Part shown: positions 32,117 to 40,658 of the stretch, in pieces
How positions within the stretch are numbered: position 1 is the stretch's first letter
Layout of the letters: each line of letters begins with the position of its first letter
Source of the DNA: Duganella sp. 1224
GTDB lineage: Bacteria; Pseudomonadota; Gammaproteobacteria; Burkholderiales; Burkholderiaceae_D
Direction: 5' to 3'
NCBI RefSeq assembly: GCF_013408245.1
Contig: NZ_JACBYS010000008.1
Coordinates: forward strand, 1 to 64,000
DNA length: 64,000 bases
Position numbers and translations under genes: made by a program
The notes under the pieces: generated by a model
Databases searched by the model: none
What the model was told of the DNA's origin: nothing
What the model saw: the letters and a program-made list of their open reading frames with translations, nothing else

Positions 32117-32923
32117 ATGAGCAAGCCATTCAAACGACTGCTGCTGACCGGCGCCGCCGGTGGCCTGGGCAAGGTGCTGCGCGACCGCATCAAGCCCTGG
32201 GCCGATGTGGTGGTGCTGTCGGACATCGCCGACATGGGCGAAGCGCGCGAGGGAGAGGAAATCGTCCAGTGCGACCTGGCCGACAAGGCGGCGGTGATGA
32301 AGATGATGGAGGGCGTGGACGCGGTGCTGCACTTCGGCGGTATCTCGACCGAGAACACCTTCGAGAACATCATGCACGCCAACATCCTCGGCACCGCCAA
32401 TATCTACGAGGCGGCGCACAAGCAGGGCGTGAAGCGCATCGTGTTCGCCAGCTCGAACCACACGGTGGGCTTCTACCGCAACACCGACTACATCGACGCC
32501 ACCGCGCCGACGCGGCCGGACTCGTTCTACGGCATCAGCAAGTGCTTCGGCGAACAGCTGGCCAGCTACTACTGGGACCGCACCGGCCTGGAGACGGTGA
32601 GCCTGCGCATCGGCTCCTCGTTCCCGGAGCCGAAGGACCGCCGCATGATGGTCACGTGGCTCAGCTACGACGACCTGGTGGAAGCGCTGCGTCGCTCGCT
32701 GTTCGCCACGCGGGTTGGTTTCACCATCCTGTTCGGCATGTCTGACAACGACGTGGCGTGGTGGGACAACAGCAAGGCCGCGCACCTGGGCTACAAGCCG
32801 AAGGACAGTTCGTCGCAATTCGACGGCCTGTTCCCGGACAGCGGCGACTATCCCGACCCGAATGCATCGGTCACCTACCACGGCGGCGCGTTCGCCCTGG
32901 CCGAGGTGCGCTACAAGGAGTAA
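32117..32923 (+). CDS. udh: Uronate dehydrogenase
   Basis: A 268-residue short-chain (extended SDR) enzyme: NAD-binding glycine motif TGAAGGLG (11-18), Asp acidic tip in SDIADMG, and catalytic Ser112/113 region (ASSNHTVGFY) with Tyr138-x3-Lys142 (SFYGISK). The SSNHTVGFY and SLRIGSSFPEPKDRRMM stretches are typical of Udh. It oxidises D-galacturonate (or glucuronate) to the aldaro-1,5-lactone with NAD+, the first step of the oxidative route completed by the SMP-30, GarD, KdgD and KGSADH proteins. GGAGAG precedes the ATG. Probably co-transcribed with garD across the repeat. Confidence 0.92.
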   Translation: MSKPFKRLLLTGAAGGLGKVLRDRIKPWADVVVLSDIADMGEAREGEEIVQCDLADKAAVMKMMEGVDAVLHFGGISTENTFENIMHANILGTANIYEAAHKQGVKRIVFASSNHTVGFYRNTDYIDATAPTRPDSFYGISKCFGEQLASYYWDRTGLETVSLRIGSSFPEPKDRRMMVTWLSYDDLVEALRRSLFATRVGFTILFGMSDNDVAWWDNSKAAHLGYKPKDSSSQFDGLFPDSGDYPDPNASVTYHGGAFALAEVRYKE

Positions 32924-32962
32924 GCCCAAGCGGGTTAAGGTTTGGCTTTTCTGCGGCGCGCG

Positions 32963-33041
32963 CGGAGATTGCTAAAACCCGCAAACCGCTGCGGCCAGGG
33001 TCTGACCCCGTACGGGGTCAGACCCTTTCGTTTTGGGGTGC
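32963..33041. repeat. Dispersed GGGTCTGACCCC element, copy C
   Basis: It lies between the convergent udh and ABC-permease genes. It has the left flank AAAACCCGCAAACCGCTGCGG, a perfect 28-bp palindrome at 32998-33025 and the right flank TTTCGTTTTGGGGTG. Placement between two 3' ends would let the hairpin protect or end both transcripts. Confidence 0.87.
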
Positions 33042-33044
33042 TTT

Positions 33045-35375
33045 TCAGAGCCAGAACTGCATAGAGAGAATGACGGCGTTGTAGGTGGCGTGGACCAGCA
33101 TCGGCGCCAGCAGCGTTTTGCTGCGTTCATACGTCCACGCCGCGCACAGGCCGAGCACGAACACCGGCAGAATCGACAGCGGCGGGTGCACCACCGCGAA
33201 GACAGCGGCGCTCATCAGCATGGCCCGCGACGCCGACATGGAGCGCCGCAGACCGCCATAAATCAGCCCCCGGAAGATGAACTCCTCGCACAGCGGCGCG
33301 GCCACCACTGCCAGCGCCAGCACCCAGCCGCGTCCACCGGCCAGCTTCGGCGCGCCTTTCACCAGTTCCGCCCACAATGCGGTGTGCTGGATCGCGATGA
33401 GATAGGCCGCGCCAACCGCACAAGCCACCGCCGCGGCAATGCCGGCGCGGCGCAGCGAGATGCCGACCTCCATGCCGTGAACAATGACCGGCACGCCGGC
33501 GGCCTTGTTGCGCCAGTAGACGTAGCGCATCAGCAGGTAGATCACCACGCCGGAAATGCCGAAGGCGATGGTCATCGCGCGCAGGTCGGACTTGCCGAAG
33601 ATGAGCAGCAGCAGGCCTTGCAGGATGAAGAACGCGGTGGCGGCGATCAGGCCATCGGCGGTCGACACGCGCGCCGGCGGCGCGGCGGCGGGGTCGAGCA
33701 GGTAGGGCAGGGCGTCGCGCGCCTTCTGCCACAGCGCCAGCGCCATCGACGCGATCAGCACCATCACCACCAGCTTTTGCGACCACACATTGCTGTAGAT
33801 CGACCAGGTGTAGAAGCTGGCCAGCAGCATGTACAGGTAGACGTAGGTGGGCCGCACCCGCGTGCGCGCGTCCACCGCCAGCGGGTCGCAGGCGAACACG
33901 CCCAGCGACACGGCGATCATGGAGTAGATCGGGATGCCGGCGAACACCGTCAGCACCAGCGCCAGCGTGCTCCAGTCGACTTCCGTCGTGTACCACGCGG
34001 CGATGCCGATGACAGTGGCTGGATACACCAGCGTCAGCGTGCCCCATAGTTGCGCCTTTTCCTTCAACACGCTTTCCAGCGAGCGTGGCACGGTGTATAG
34101 CAGCCACAGGACGTGGCCTTCGTTGTTCAGCGTCTGGAAGGCCGACAGCATCAGCACGTAGACGCCCATGCCGAAGGCGATGGCGGCGGCCACGATGTGG
34201 TGGTCGCCCAGCTCCGCGAGGCTATTCAGCTTGCCGTTGAAGACCATCTGGCTGCCGACGATGATGATCGGCAGCAGCAGGGTCTGGAACATGAAGTTGC
34301 GGTCGCGGCTCAGCAGGCGCAGCTCGCGGCGCTTGACCGGCGACAGCACGGCAGTCAGCAGCGCCACAAGGCCGCGTGACGGCGCTGCTGCCGCCGCCGC
34401 GCCCCGCGCGCTCTCACGCGCGCCCGAGTTGACCACGCCATGCCGCAGTTGATGACGCAGCAGCGCCATGCCGGCCCACATCAGCAGCGCGCCTTGCGCC
34501 AGCAGCAGCGCCACGTTTTGCACGAGTTGCGCCGCGTCCTGTGCCTGGATCGCCCGCAGCACCAGGCCGGGCGGCAGCCAGCCGACCCACGCCGGAAACG
34601 CGCGCGCCCATTCCATTGCAAAGCCGCTGGCCTGCGGCATACCAAGCGCCATGACGAAGTAGATCAGCGGCAGATTGAACAAGCCCGTCACCGCCTGCAT
34701 GTTGCGTAGCTGCGCGGCCGGAAGCCACATGCGCAGGCCGGTGTCGGCCAGCGTGTGCAGCATGGCCGCCAGCGGCAGCAGCGCGGCGGCCGACAGCAGC
34801 GCCACAGGCAGCGCGCTCCACGCGTGGCCGGAATGCCAGGCGATGACGCCGTACGCCGGCACCAGCGCGAACCAGCCGGCGATGTTGCTGGCGCTGCGTT
34901 CCAGAACACGGCCCCACAGCAGCGTGCCGCGTTGCACCGGCAGCGTCACCAGCCATTCCAGATCCCAGTCCGGCTGCGCCAGCTCCTTGCTCCCCAGCGG
35001 CAGCAGCACGGCGACCAGCAGCAGCAGCGTCACCTCCATCGTCAACCCGTTGACCAGCGCCGGCGCGAACGGCGCGGTGGCCAGTTCCTCCTCCGCCGCA
35101 TGCTGGTCGGTGTGGCGCTCGCCTTGCGCGTCGACGTAGACGCATTCGCTGGCCGGCGCCAGCTGGCACTGCATATTGAGCACCACGTTGTTGGACATGC
35201 TGGTGAACGAGAACGACATCAGCAGCACCATCAGCACCCACAGGCTGCTGCGCTTGCCGCCGCTGGTGTCGCGCGGCTTTTTCTTCTGGAAGCGGAACAG
35301 GTTGTTGAACACCATGTTGCGCTGGCGCGTCAGACGCATGCGCGTCATCAGCCAGATGGTGTGCAGCGCGGTCAT
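33045..35375 (-). CDS. ABC-2 permease fused to CPBP intramembrane protease
   Basis: A 776-residue membrane protein in two parts. Residues ~1-530 form an ABC-2/NatB-type permease with an N-terminal helix, a periplasmic segment with two Cys (Cys~69 and ~77) and two helical bundles. Residues ~560-776 form a CPBP (CAAX/Abi) domain with the glutamate pair Glu697-Glu698 (EEFIFRG), His730 (VVHPPLS) and His762/Asn766 (HATYN), the expected catalytic set. The ATG at 35375 overlaps the stop of the ATPase gene (ATGA), showing translational coupling. Likely exports a substrate that the protease domain processes or gives immunity to; that pairing is inference. The substrate is unknown and no peptide gene is visible nearby. 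Confidence 0.87.
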   Translation of the reverse strand: MTALHTIWLMTRMRLTRQRNMVFNNLFRFQKKKPRDTSGGKRSSLWVLMVLLMSFSFTSMSNNVVLNMQCQLAPASECVYVDAQGERHTDQHAAEEELATAPFAPALVNGLTMEVTLLLLVAVLLPLGSKELAQPDWDLEWLVTLPVQRGTLLWGRVLERSASNIAGWFALVPAYGVIAWHSGHAWSALPVALLSAAALLPLAAMLHTLADTGLRMWLPAAQLRNMQAVTGLFNLPLIYFVMALGMPQASGFAMEWARAFPAWVGWLPPGLVLRAIQAQDAAQLVQNVALLLAQGALLMWAGMALLRHQLRHGVVNSGARESARGAAAAAAPSRGLVALLTAVLSPVKRRELRLLSRDRNFMFQTLLLPIIIVGSQMVFNGKLNSLAELGDHHIVAAAIAFGMGVYVLMLSAFQTLNNEGHVLWLLYTVPRSLESVLKEKAQLWGTLTLVYPATVIGIAAWYTTEVDWSTLALVLTVFAGIPIYSMIAVSLGVFACDPLAVDARTRVRPTYVYLYMLLASFYTWSIYSNVWSQKLVVMVLIASMALALWQKARDALPYLLDPAAAPPARVSTADGLIAATAFFILQGLLLLIFGKSDLRAMTIAFGISGVVIYLLMRYVYWRNKAAGVPVIVHGMEVGISLRRAGIAAAVACAVGAAYLIAIQHTALWAELVKGAPKLAGGRGWVLALAVVAAPLCEEFIFRGLIYGGLRRSMSASRAMLMSAAVFAVVHPPLSILPVFVLGLCAAWTYERSKTLLAPMLVHATYNAVILSMQFWL

Positions 35376-36112
35376 TGCGCCGTCTCTTCGCTGGATTCTT
35401 CGGTGATCTTGAGGAACACGTCTTCCAGCGAGCCGCTGGCGGACGACTCGGCGCGGATTTCGTCCAGCGTGCCGGTGGCCGCCAGTTCGCCGCGATGGAT
35501 GATGCCGACGCGGTCGCACAGCTTTTCTGCCATGTCCAGCAAGTGGGTCGAGACAAAGATGGTGACGCCGCGCGCCGCCGCCGCCAGCAAGCGCTCCTGC
35601 ACGTCGCGCGAGGCGCGCGGATCGAGGCCGTTGATCGGCTCATCGAGAATCAGCACCGCCGGGTCGTGGATCAGCGCGCAGGCCAGGCCGAGACGCTTCT
35701 TCATGCCCAGCGAGTAGTTGACGGCGTAGTCCTCGCCGGCGTCGCCCAGGCCGAATTCCGCCAGCAGGCGCGCGCCGCGCGCGGCCGCCTCGGCGCGCGG
35801 CAAGCCGTGCATCTCGCCGACGAACTGCAGGATTTCGCGGCCGCGCAGGTAATCGTAGAACACCGGTGTATCCGGCAGGTAGCCGACGCGGCGCTTCACC
35901 TCGGCCGGCTCGGCGTGGCAATCGAGGCCGTCGATCAGCACCCGCCCGCCGCTGGGCACCAGGATGCCCATCATCATGCGGATGGTGGTGGTTTTGCCGG
36001 CGCCGTTGGGGCCGAGGAAGCCGAACACTTCGCCGCGCCGCACGGTCAGCGTCAGCGGTTTGACGGCGTTGAAACTGCCATAGACTTTGGACAGGCCTTG
36101 AAACTCGATCAT
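35372..36112 (-). CDS. ABC transporter ATP-binding protein (NatA-type)
   Basis: A 246-residue ATPase with Walker A GPNGAGKTTT (34-43), a Q-loop region, signature YSLGMKKRLGLA, Walker B VLILDEP and the H-loop STHLLDMAE. The signature form LGMKKR and the presence of a single downstream permease fit the NatA/ABC-2 exporter class. The ATG at 36112 is preferred to a TTG at 36127. It overlaps the permease-CPBP gene by 4 bp, so the two form a complete exporter. Located 60 bp from signal peptidase I on the same strand. Confidence 0.9.
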   Translation of the reverse strand: MIEFQGLSKVYGSFNAVKPLTLTVRRGEVFGFLGPNGAGKTTTIRMMMGILVPSGGRVLIDGLDCHAEPAEVKRRVGYLPDTPVFYDYLRGREILQFVGEMHGLPRAEAAARGARLLAEFGLGDAGEDYAVNYSLGMKKRLGLACALIHDPAVLILDEPINGLDPRASRDVQERLLAAAARGVTIFVSTHLLDMAEKLCDRVGIIHRGELAATGTLDEIRAESSASGSLEDVFLKITEESSEETAQ

Positions 36113-36172
36113 GAGGGACACCGGCAACGTTATGAATTTACTATGCCATCATAACACCGCCGGCGCCGCCGG

Positions 36173-36850
36173 CTACTGCTTTGGATAGAGGCTCATGCCA
36201 AAACGTTCGGTGCGCGGCATCCAGTTGCCGGTGATGTCGGCCGAAGCCAGCACGCGCTCGGCGCGGCCGATCAGCAGCGCGCGCGGCACCAGGCCGATGT
36301 AGCGCGAGTCCTCGCTGTTGTCGCGGTTATCGCCCAACATCATGTACTGGCCGGGCGGCACCACGACCGGCGCGAAATCACGCCGCGCCCGTACCTGCGG
36401 CAGGAACTGGATCGCATGGCGGCTGTCGCCGACCGCCTCGTTGACCTGCACGGCGGCCAGCTCGCCGACGCCGCGGATGCTTTCCACGCCGTGACCCAGC
36501 GCCGTGTAACCGGCCGCCTGGCCGTTGATGATCAGTTCATCGTTGCGCATCTCGACGCGGTCGCCGGGCAGGGCGATCACGCGCTTGATGAGGCGCGTGC
36601 CGTTGACTGGCGAGGAAAAAGTCACGATGTCGCCGCGCTTCGGCTCACCAGTGGGGCTGATGACGATGTCGGTCAGCGGCACCTTGACGTTGTAGGCCAG
36701 GCGGTTGACGAATACCACGTCGCCCTCCAGCAGGTTGGGATGCATCGACGAGGAGGGGATGGGATTCCAGTCGGCGACGGCGGTGCGGAAGATGCCGAAC
36801 AGCGCCAGGAACATCAGAAAGCCCTTGTTTGCGCGCAGCCATTTTTTCAT
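36173..36850 (-). CDS. lepB: Signal peptidase I (second-type, short)
   Basis: A 225-residue S26 peptidase with one N-terminal anchor (about 11-26), catalytic Ser35 in IPSSSMHPNL, catalytic Lys89 in GTRLIKRVIALPGD and the box GDNRDNSEDSRYIG. It cleaves signal peptides on the outer face of the inner membrane. It is shorter than E. coli LepB (two anchors) and is not beside lepA/rnc, so the genome may hold another signal peptidase. The ATG at 36850 has GGGAG 5 bp upstream. It lies upstream of the ABC exporter on the same strand, which could reflect a shared export role, though proximity alone is weak evidence. Confidence 0.9.
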   Translation of the reverse strand: MKKWLRANKGFLMFLALFGIFRTAVADWNPIPSSSMHPNLLEGDVVFVNRLAYNVKVPLTDIVISPTGEPKRGDIVTFSSPVNGTRLIKRVIALPGDRVEMRNDELIINGQAAGYTALGHGVESIRGVGELAAVQVNEAVGDSRHAIQFLPQVRARRDFAPVVVPPGQYMMLGDNRDNSEDSRYIGLVPRALLIGRAERVLASADITGNWMPRTERFGMSLYPKQ

Positions 36851-36940
36851 GTCTTCTCCCAAGTGAGTGATAGTCGGGCCGTGTAGCCGACGTTAATATT
36901 GTGAGCAGATTCTTAATCATGGCTTAGCTGCGGAGTCTCT

Positions 36941-37204
36941 ATGAAACCCTACGATCTGCCGCTGCTGCTGTCGGGCGAAGTGCGCGATTACGCGGCTGGC
37001 CTGATCGGCAACAGCCTGCGCGCGCTGATGAGTGAACCGGAAGAAGGCCGCAGCGGCTGGGCCGACCTGCCGTTCCTGGTGCGCCAGGTCAGCCGCCTCG
37101 ATCCGCCGTCGCCATCGTTCTGCAACGGCGACTGCCCGCGGCACCTGCTGGCCTGCGAACTGGCGGTCAACGCGCTGCAGGAATGGATGGCGCAACGCGC
37201 CTAG
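36941..37204 (+). CDS. Small hypothetical protein
   Basis: An 87-residue protein I do not recognise. It is soluble by composition, with two cysteines close together in SFCNGDCPRHLLACELAV (plus a third), which could form a small metal or disulfide site, and a C-terminal helix AVNALQEWMAQRA. GCGGAG precedes the ATG. It is divergent from lepB, and its TAG stop shares the CTAG with the stop of the convergent gamma-glutamyltransferase gene. Codon use resembles the neighbours, which supports a real gene. Confidence 0.6.
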   Translation: MKPYDLPLLLSGEVRDYAAGLIGNSLRALMSEPEEGRSGWADLPFLVRQVSRLDPPSPSFCNGDCPRHLLACELAVNALQEWMAQRA

Positions 37205-38955
37205 TGCGCGCGCTGTTGCACCAGCGCGCTGCCCACGCCGTGGCGATGGCCCTCGCTGACCGCCGTCACCGTGCCGTCCGGATTGAACACCAGCGCGTTG
37301 GCGGCGCCGATTTCCTCCGCCTCCTTGCTCCAGCGCTGGCCGGTCTTTTCCAGCGCCAGCGCCTGCGCGCTGCCGGCGAAGCCCGGTTCCACATCGGTCG
37401 CCAGGCCATTGCGTTCCGATAGGCGCGGCGCGTTGACCGCGTCCGGCATCGACATGCCCAGGTCGACGTAGTTGAAGATCGTTTGCAGCACGGTGGTGAT
37501 GATGGTGGCGCCGCCCGGGCTGCCGACCGAGAACGCCGGCTTGCCGTCCTTGAAGGCGATGGTCGGCGACATGCTGCTGCGCGGGCGCTTGCCGGCTTCC
37601 GGCACATTGGGCGCCGGGCCGGAAAAATCGAAGTCGGTCATCTCGTTATTCAGCAGGAAGCCGTAGCCGGGCACCACGATGCCGCTGCCGCCCCACGATT
37701 CGATGGTGTAGGTATACGAGACGATGTTGCCGTCCTTGTCGGACACCGTCAGGTGCGTGGTGTGCGCGCCTTCGGCAATCAGCTTGGGGGCGTTGGGGCG
37801 CAGCGGCACGCTGACGTCGTTCTGGAACGGATACGGATCGCCGGCCGGCGCCTGCGCGCTGGCCTGCCGTGGATTGATCAATTCACGGCGCCGGGCGGCG
37901 TAGGCCTTGTTCAGCAGGCCGGCCACCGGCGCGTCGACAAACTCGGGATCGGCCAGATAGGCATTGCGGTCGGCGAAGGCCAGCCGGCTGGCTTCGAGGT
38001 ACAGGTGCTCGGCCTGTGCGCGCGGCATGGCTTTGAGGTCGTAGCCTTCGAGGATGTTGAGCGCCTCGGCCACCGCCACGCCGCCGCTGCTGGGCAGCGG
38101 CATGCCGTACAAGTCGTAGCCGCGGTAGGTGCTGTGCACCGGCTGGCGCAGGCGCGCCTCGTAGTTGGCCAGGTCGGCCAGCGTCATCTTGCCGGCGGCC
38201 ACCCTGGCGCCGGGCGCGGTGGGCGGGGCGTTGACCGCGTCGACGATCGCGCGCGCCATCCTGCCGCTGTAGAAGGCCTTGACGCCGCCAGCCGCCAGCT
38301 CGCGGTAGGCCTTGGCCAGGTCCGGATTGCGCAGCGTGGCGCCGGCCGGGATGGCCTTGCCGTTGCGCAGGTAGAGCGCGGCGGTGGCCGGGAACAGCGC
38401 GAACTTGGCCTCGTTGCCCTGCACCAGATGGGAGAAATTGTCGCTGACCGTGAAGCCCTTGGTGGCGACGTCGATGGCCGGCGCCAGCACCTGCTTGAAC
38501 GACATCGAGCCGTAGCGGTCCAGCGCCTCGTGCCAGCCGCGCACCGTGCCGGGCACGCCGACCGACATGCCGCTGGCCACCACCGTGTCGAAGTCCAGTT
38601 CCTTGCCGTCTTTCTGGAACACGGTCGGCGTGAAGCTGGCCGGCGCCGTTTCACGGTGGTCGATGGTGATCACGCGCTTGTCCCTGGCCAGATAAATCAC
38701 CATGAAACCGCCGCCGCCGATGCCGCAGCTGAACGGATCGGTCACGCCCAGCGTGGCAGCCGCCGCCACCGCCGCGTCGATCGAGTTGCCGCCCTTGTTG
38801 AGGATGGCGATGGCCGCCTGCGAGGCCGGCTCGCTGATGGTGGCCACGGCGCCGCCGGTGCCGGTGGCAACCGGGGTCTTGGCGGCGGCCGGCAAGGCCA
38901 GGGAAACAATGATGGAGGAGACGAGAACGGTGCGGAAGGGCGGGCGGATGGTCAT
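37201..38955 (-). CDS. ggt: Gamma-glutamyltransferase
   Basis: A 584-residue exported Ntn-hydrolase precursor with an N-terminal signal peptide (about 1-25). The autoprocessing site and nucleophile is the second Thr of HTTHLTVSDKDGNIVS, which separates the large and small subunits. Substrate-site pieces LNNEMTDFDF, RPRSSMSPT and GSPGGATIIT are present. It hydrolyses or transfers the gamma-glutamyl group of glutathione and related peptides in the periplasm. Length is normal. No gene for using the released amino acids is adjacent. Confidence 0.93.
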   Translation of the reverse strand: MTIRPPFRTVLVSSIIVSLALPAAAKTPVATGTGGAVATISEPASQAAIAILNKGGNSIDAAVAAAATLGVTDPFSCGIGGGGFMVIYLARDKRVITIDHRETAPASFTPTVFQKDGKELDFDTVVASGMSVGVPGTVRGWHEALDRYGSMSFKQVLAPAIDVATKGFTVSDNFSHLVQGNEAKFALFPATAALYLRNGKAIPAGATLRNPDLAKAYRELAAGGVKAFYSGRMARAIVDAVNAPPTAPGARVAAGKMTLADLANYEARLRQPVHSTYRGYDLYGMPLPSSGGVAVAEALNILEGYDLKAMPRAQAEHLYLEASRLAFADRNAYLADPEFVDAPVAGLLNKAYAARRRELINPRQASAQAPAGDPYPFQNDVSVPLRPNAPKLIAEGAHTTHLTVSDKDGNIVSYTYTIESWGGSGIVVPGYGFLLNNEMTDFDFSGPAPNVPEAGKRPRSSMSPTIAFKDGKPAFSVGSPGGATIITTVLQTIFNYVDLGMSMPDAVNAPRLSERNGLATDVEPGFAGSAQALALEKTGQRWSKEAEEIGAANALVFNPDGTVTAVSEGHRHGVGSALVQQRAH

Positions 38956-38966
38956 CTGGGCAAGCT

Positions 38967-39452
38967 TTAAGGTGGGTTAATGTTGCTCACCTTTAAGCTT
39001 ACCTGATAATCCGGCGCTGCTTCATTTTTTGCCGGCACCTGTTGCGGCTCGAACCCGGCCAGCGTGAAGGTCAGGCCGTCGCGGCTGATGCTGGGGGTGC
39101 CGTTGGGCATGTTGTCGGAGAGGACGAAGTTGCTGGCCGTGCCGTCCTGCTGCAGCAGCGCGAAGCTGAAGCTGATGTAGCCGGCCCAGACGCACACGGC
39201 GTCCGCGCGGCAGCGGCTGTCGTTGACGCGTTCCAGCCGCACCACCGGCGCGGCGGCGGCGACGCCGGCATTGTGCTGGACGGCGGCAGCGCCGATGGTG
39301 GCGCTGGCGCCCTGGCGCAGCACGTAGGTGGCGGTGAACGGCGCCGGCGCCGGCGGCACGCGGCTGCTGGCGGCGCCGCAGGCGTAGAGCATGGCCATCA
39401 CGGCCGCCAGCAGCGGCAGCACGATCAGTTGCCTGATGATGTTTTTTTTCAT
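38967..39452 (-). CDS. Hypothetical lipoprotein
   Basis: A 161-residue protein with a lipoprotein signal peptide (lipobox LYAC, Cys25). The mature part is beta-rich, with ATYVLRQGASATIGAA, a Cys pair in DSRCRADAVCVWAGYISF and a FTLAGFEPQQ stretch near the end. The CRADAVCVWAG wording recalls periplasmic domains of unknown function that carry one disulfide. I cannot assign a role. The ATG at 39452 is chosen because it opens the signal peptide. It lies 11 bp upstream of ggt on the same strand, so the two are probably co-transcribed. Confidence 0.72.
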   Translation of the reverse strand: MKKNIIRQLIVLPLLAAVMAMLYACGAASSRVPPAPAPFTATYVLRQGASATIGAAAVQHNAGVAAAAPVVRLERVNDSRCRADAVCVWAGYISFSFALLQQDGTASNFVLSDNMPNGTPSISRDGLTFTLAGFEPQQVPAKNEAAPDYQVSLKVSNINPP

Positions 39453-39575
39453 GGGAGAGCCTCTTGCATCAATTGGAGGCAAGCTTAACAAAAAGACCAC
39501 GCGGGCGGCGCACGAACGGCATGGGGTGAGCGCTAGCTCAATGAAGGTCTAAATAGATGGTGCCTTGCTGCATGC

Positions 39576-39650
39576 GGCACCCGCGAAACCCGCACACCGC
39601 TGCGGCCGGGGTCTGACCCCGCATGGGGTCAGACCCCTTCGGTTGGGGTG
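39576..39650. repeat. Dispersed GGGTCTGACCCC element, copy D
   Basis: It has left flank GAAACCCGCACACCGCTGCGG, a palindrome at 39608-39637 with 13-bp arms (GGGGTCTGACCCC) around GCAT, and right flank TTCGGTTGGGGTG. It lies between the lipoprotein gene start and the rpoH terminator. Confidence 0.87.
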
Positions 39651-39651
39651 G

Positions 39652-39690
39652 AAAAAAAAGTGCCGCGCGGCGCGCTAGCGCCGGGCGGCA
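39652..39690 (-). terminator. Rho-independent terminator of rpoH
   Basis: Read leftwards, a 13-bp stem with one mismatch (TGCCGCCCGGCGC against GCGCCGCGCGGCA, 39661-39690) around TAGC is followed by C and eight U residues (39652-39659). It begins 25 bp after the rpoH stop codon. Confidence 0.9.
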
Positions 39691-39714
39691 GCCGGGGAGA
39701 TCTGACTGTGAGAC

Positions 39715-40602
39715 TTAAACGTACGCGGCCAGCGCGCCTTTCATTTTCTTCAGCGCAGCCGATTCGATCTGGCGAATCCGCTCGGCCGATACGCCAAACT
39801 CGTCCGCCAGCGTGTGCAGCGTGGCGCCGGAACCGTCGTCGTTGGCCAGCCAGCGCGCCTCGATGATGCGGCGCGAACGGGCGTCCAGCTTGCCCAGCGC
39901 TTCTTCCAGGCCTTCCGACTGCAAACGGGTCACCTGTTCGGCTTCCAGCACGCGGGTCGGCTCCTGCGCTTCCGACGACAGGTAGGCGATCGGCGCGAAC
40001 TTGTCGTCTTCGTCATCGCTGGGCGACTCCAGCGCGATGTCGCGGCCGCTCAGGCGCGTTTCCATTTCGATCACTTCCTCGCGCTTGACGTCCAGCGTCT
40101 TGGCCAGTTGATCGATCTGGGCCGGCGTCATCGCGTCCAGACTGGTCTTGTGGCTGCGCAGGTTGAAGAACAGCTTGCGCTGGGCCTTGGTGGTGGCCAC
40201 TTTGACCAGGCGCCAGTTCTTCAGAATGTATTCGTGCATCTCGGCCTTGATCCAGTGCATGGCGTACGACACCAGTCGCACACCCTGGTCCGGGTCGAAA
40301 CGTTTTACCGCCTTCATCAGGCCGATATTGCCTTCCTGAATCAGGTCACCGTGCGGCAGGCCATAGCCCAGGTAGCCGCGGGCAATCGACACCACCAGGC
40401 GCAGGTGGGACATCACCAGTTGCTGGGCGGCGCCCAGGTCGGCCTGGTCCTTGAGGCGCTTGGCCAGCGAGATTTCTTCGTCGTGCGTCAGCATCGGCAG
40501 GCGATTGACAGCCGAAATGTAGGCATCCAGGTTACCCAGGTTGCCACTAAACCCGAGTCCCAGAGCACTGTTTTTCGCAGGTACCACGGACATCATAGTC
40601 AT
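39715..40602 (-). CDS. rpoH: Heat-shock sigma factor sigma-32
   Basis: A 295-residue sigma-70-family factor of the RpoH group. Region 1.2/2 is seen as LTHDEEISLAKRLKD through HLRLVVSIARGYLGYGLPHGDLIQEGNIGLMKAVKRFDP; the RpoH box appears as TKAQRKLFFNLR; region 4 ends with LADEFGVSAERIRQIESAALKKMK. It directs transcription of chaperone and protease genes under heat stress. The ATG at 40602 follows AAGGAAA. Its promoter carries a CIRCE element, so the HrcA repressor probably controls it. It is downstream of ftsX on the same strand but has its own promoter and terminator. Confidence 0.96.
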   Translation of the reverse strand: MTMMSVVPAKNSALGLGFSGNLGNLDAYISAVNRLPMLTHDEEISLAKRLKDQADLGAAQQLVMSHLRLVVSIARGYLGYGLPHGDLIQEGNIGLMKAVKRFDPDQGVRLVSYAMHWIKAEMHEYILKNWRLVKVATTKAQRKLFFNLRSHKTSLDAMTPAQIDQLAKTLDVKREEVIEMETRLSGRDIALESPSDDEDDKFAPIAYLSSEAQEPTRVLEAEQVTRLQSEGLEEALGKLDARSRRIIEARWLANDDGSGATLHTLADEFGVSAERIRQIESAALKKMKGALAAYV

Positions 40603-40658
40603 TTTCGTTTCCTTCGCTTGAATACTGCATATGAGCACTTATGTACTCCGATGGACAT

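Noticed and set aside
31970..32929. Minus-strand frame over udh ending in SFPRRRES / IPACAGMT peptides
   Set aside because: These peptides are the known translation of the REP-like repeat at 31997-32076, and udh on the plus strand is the real gene.
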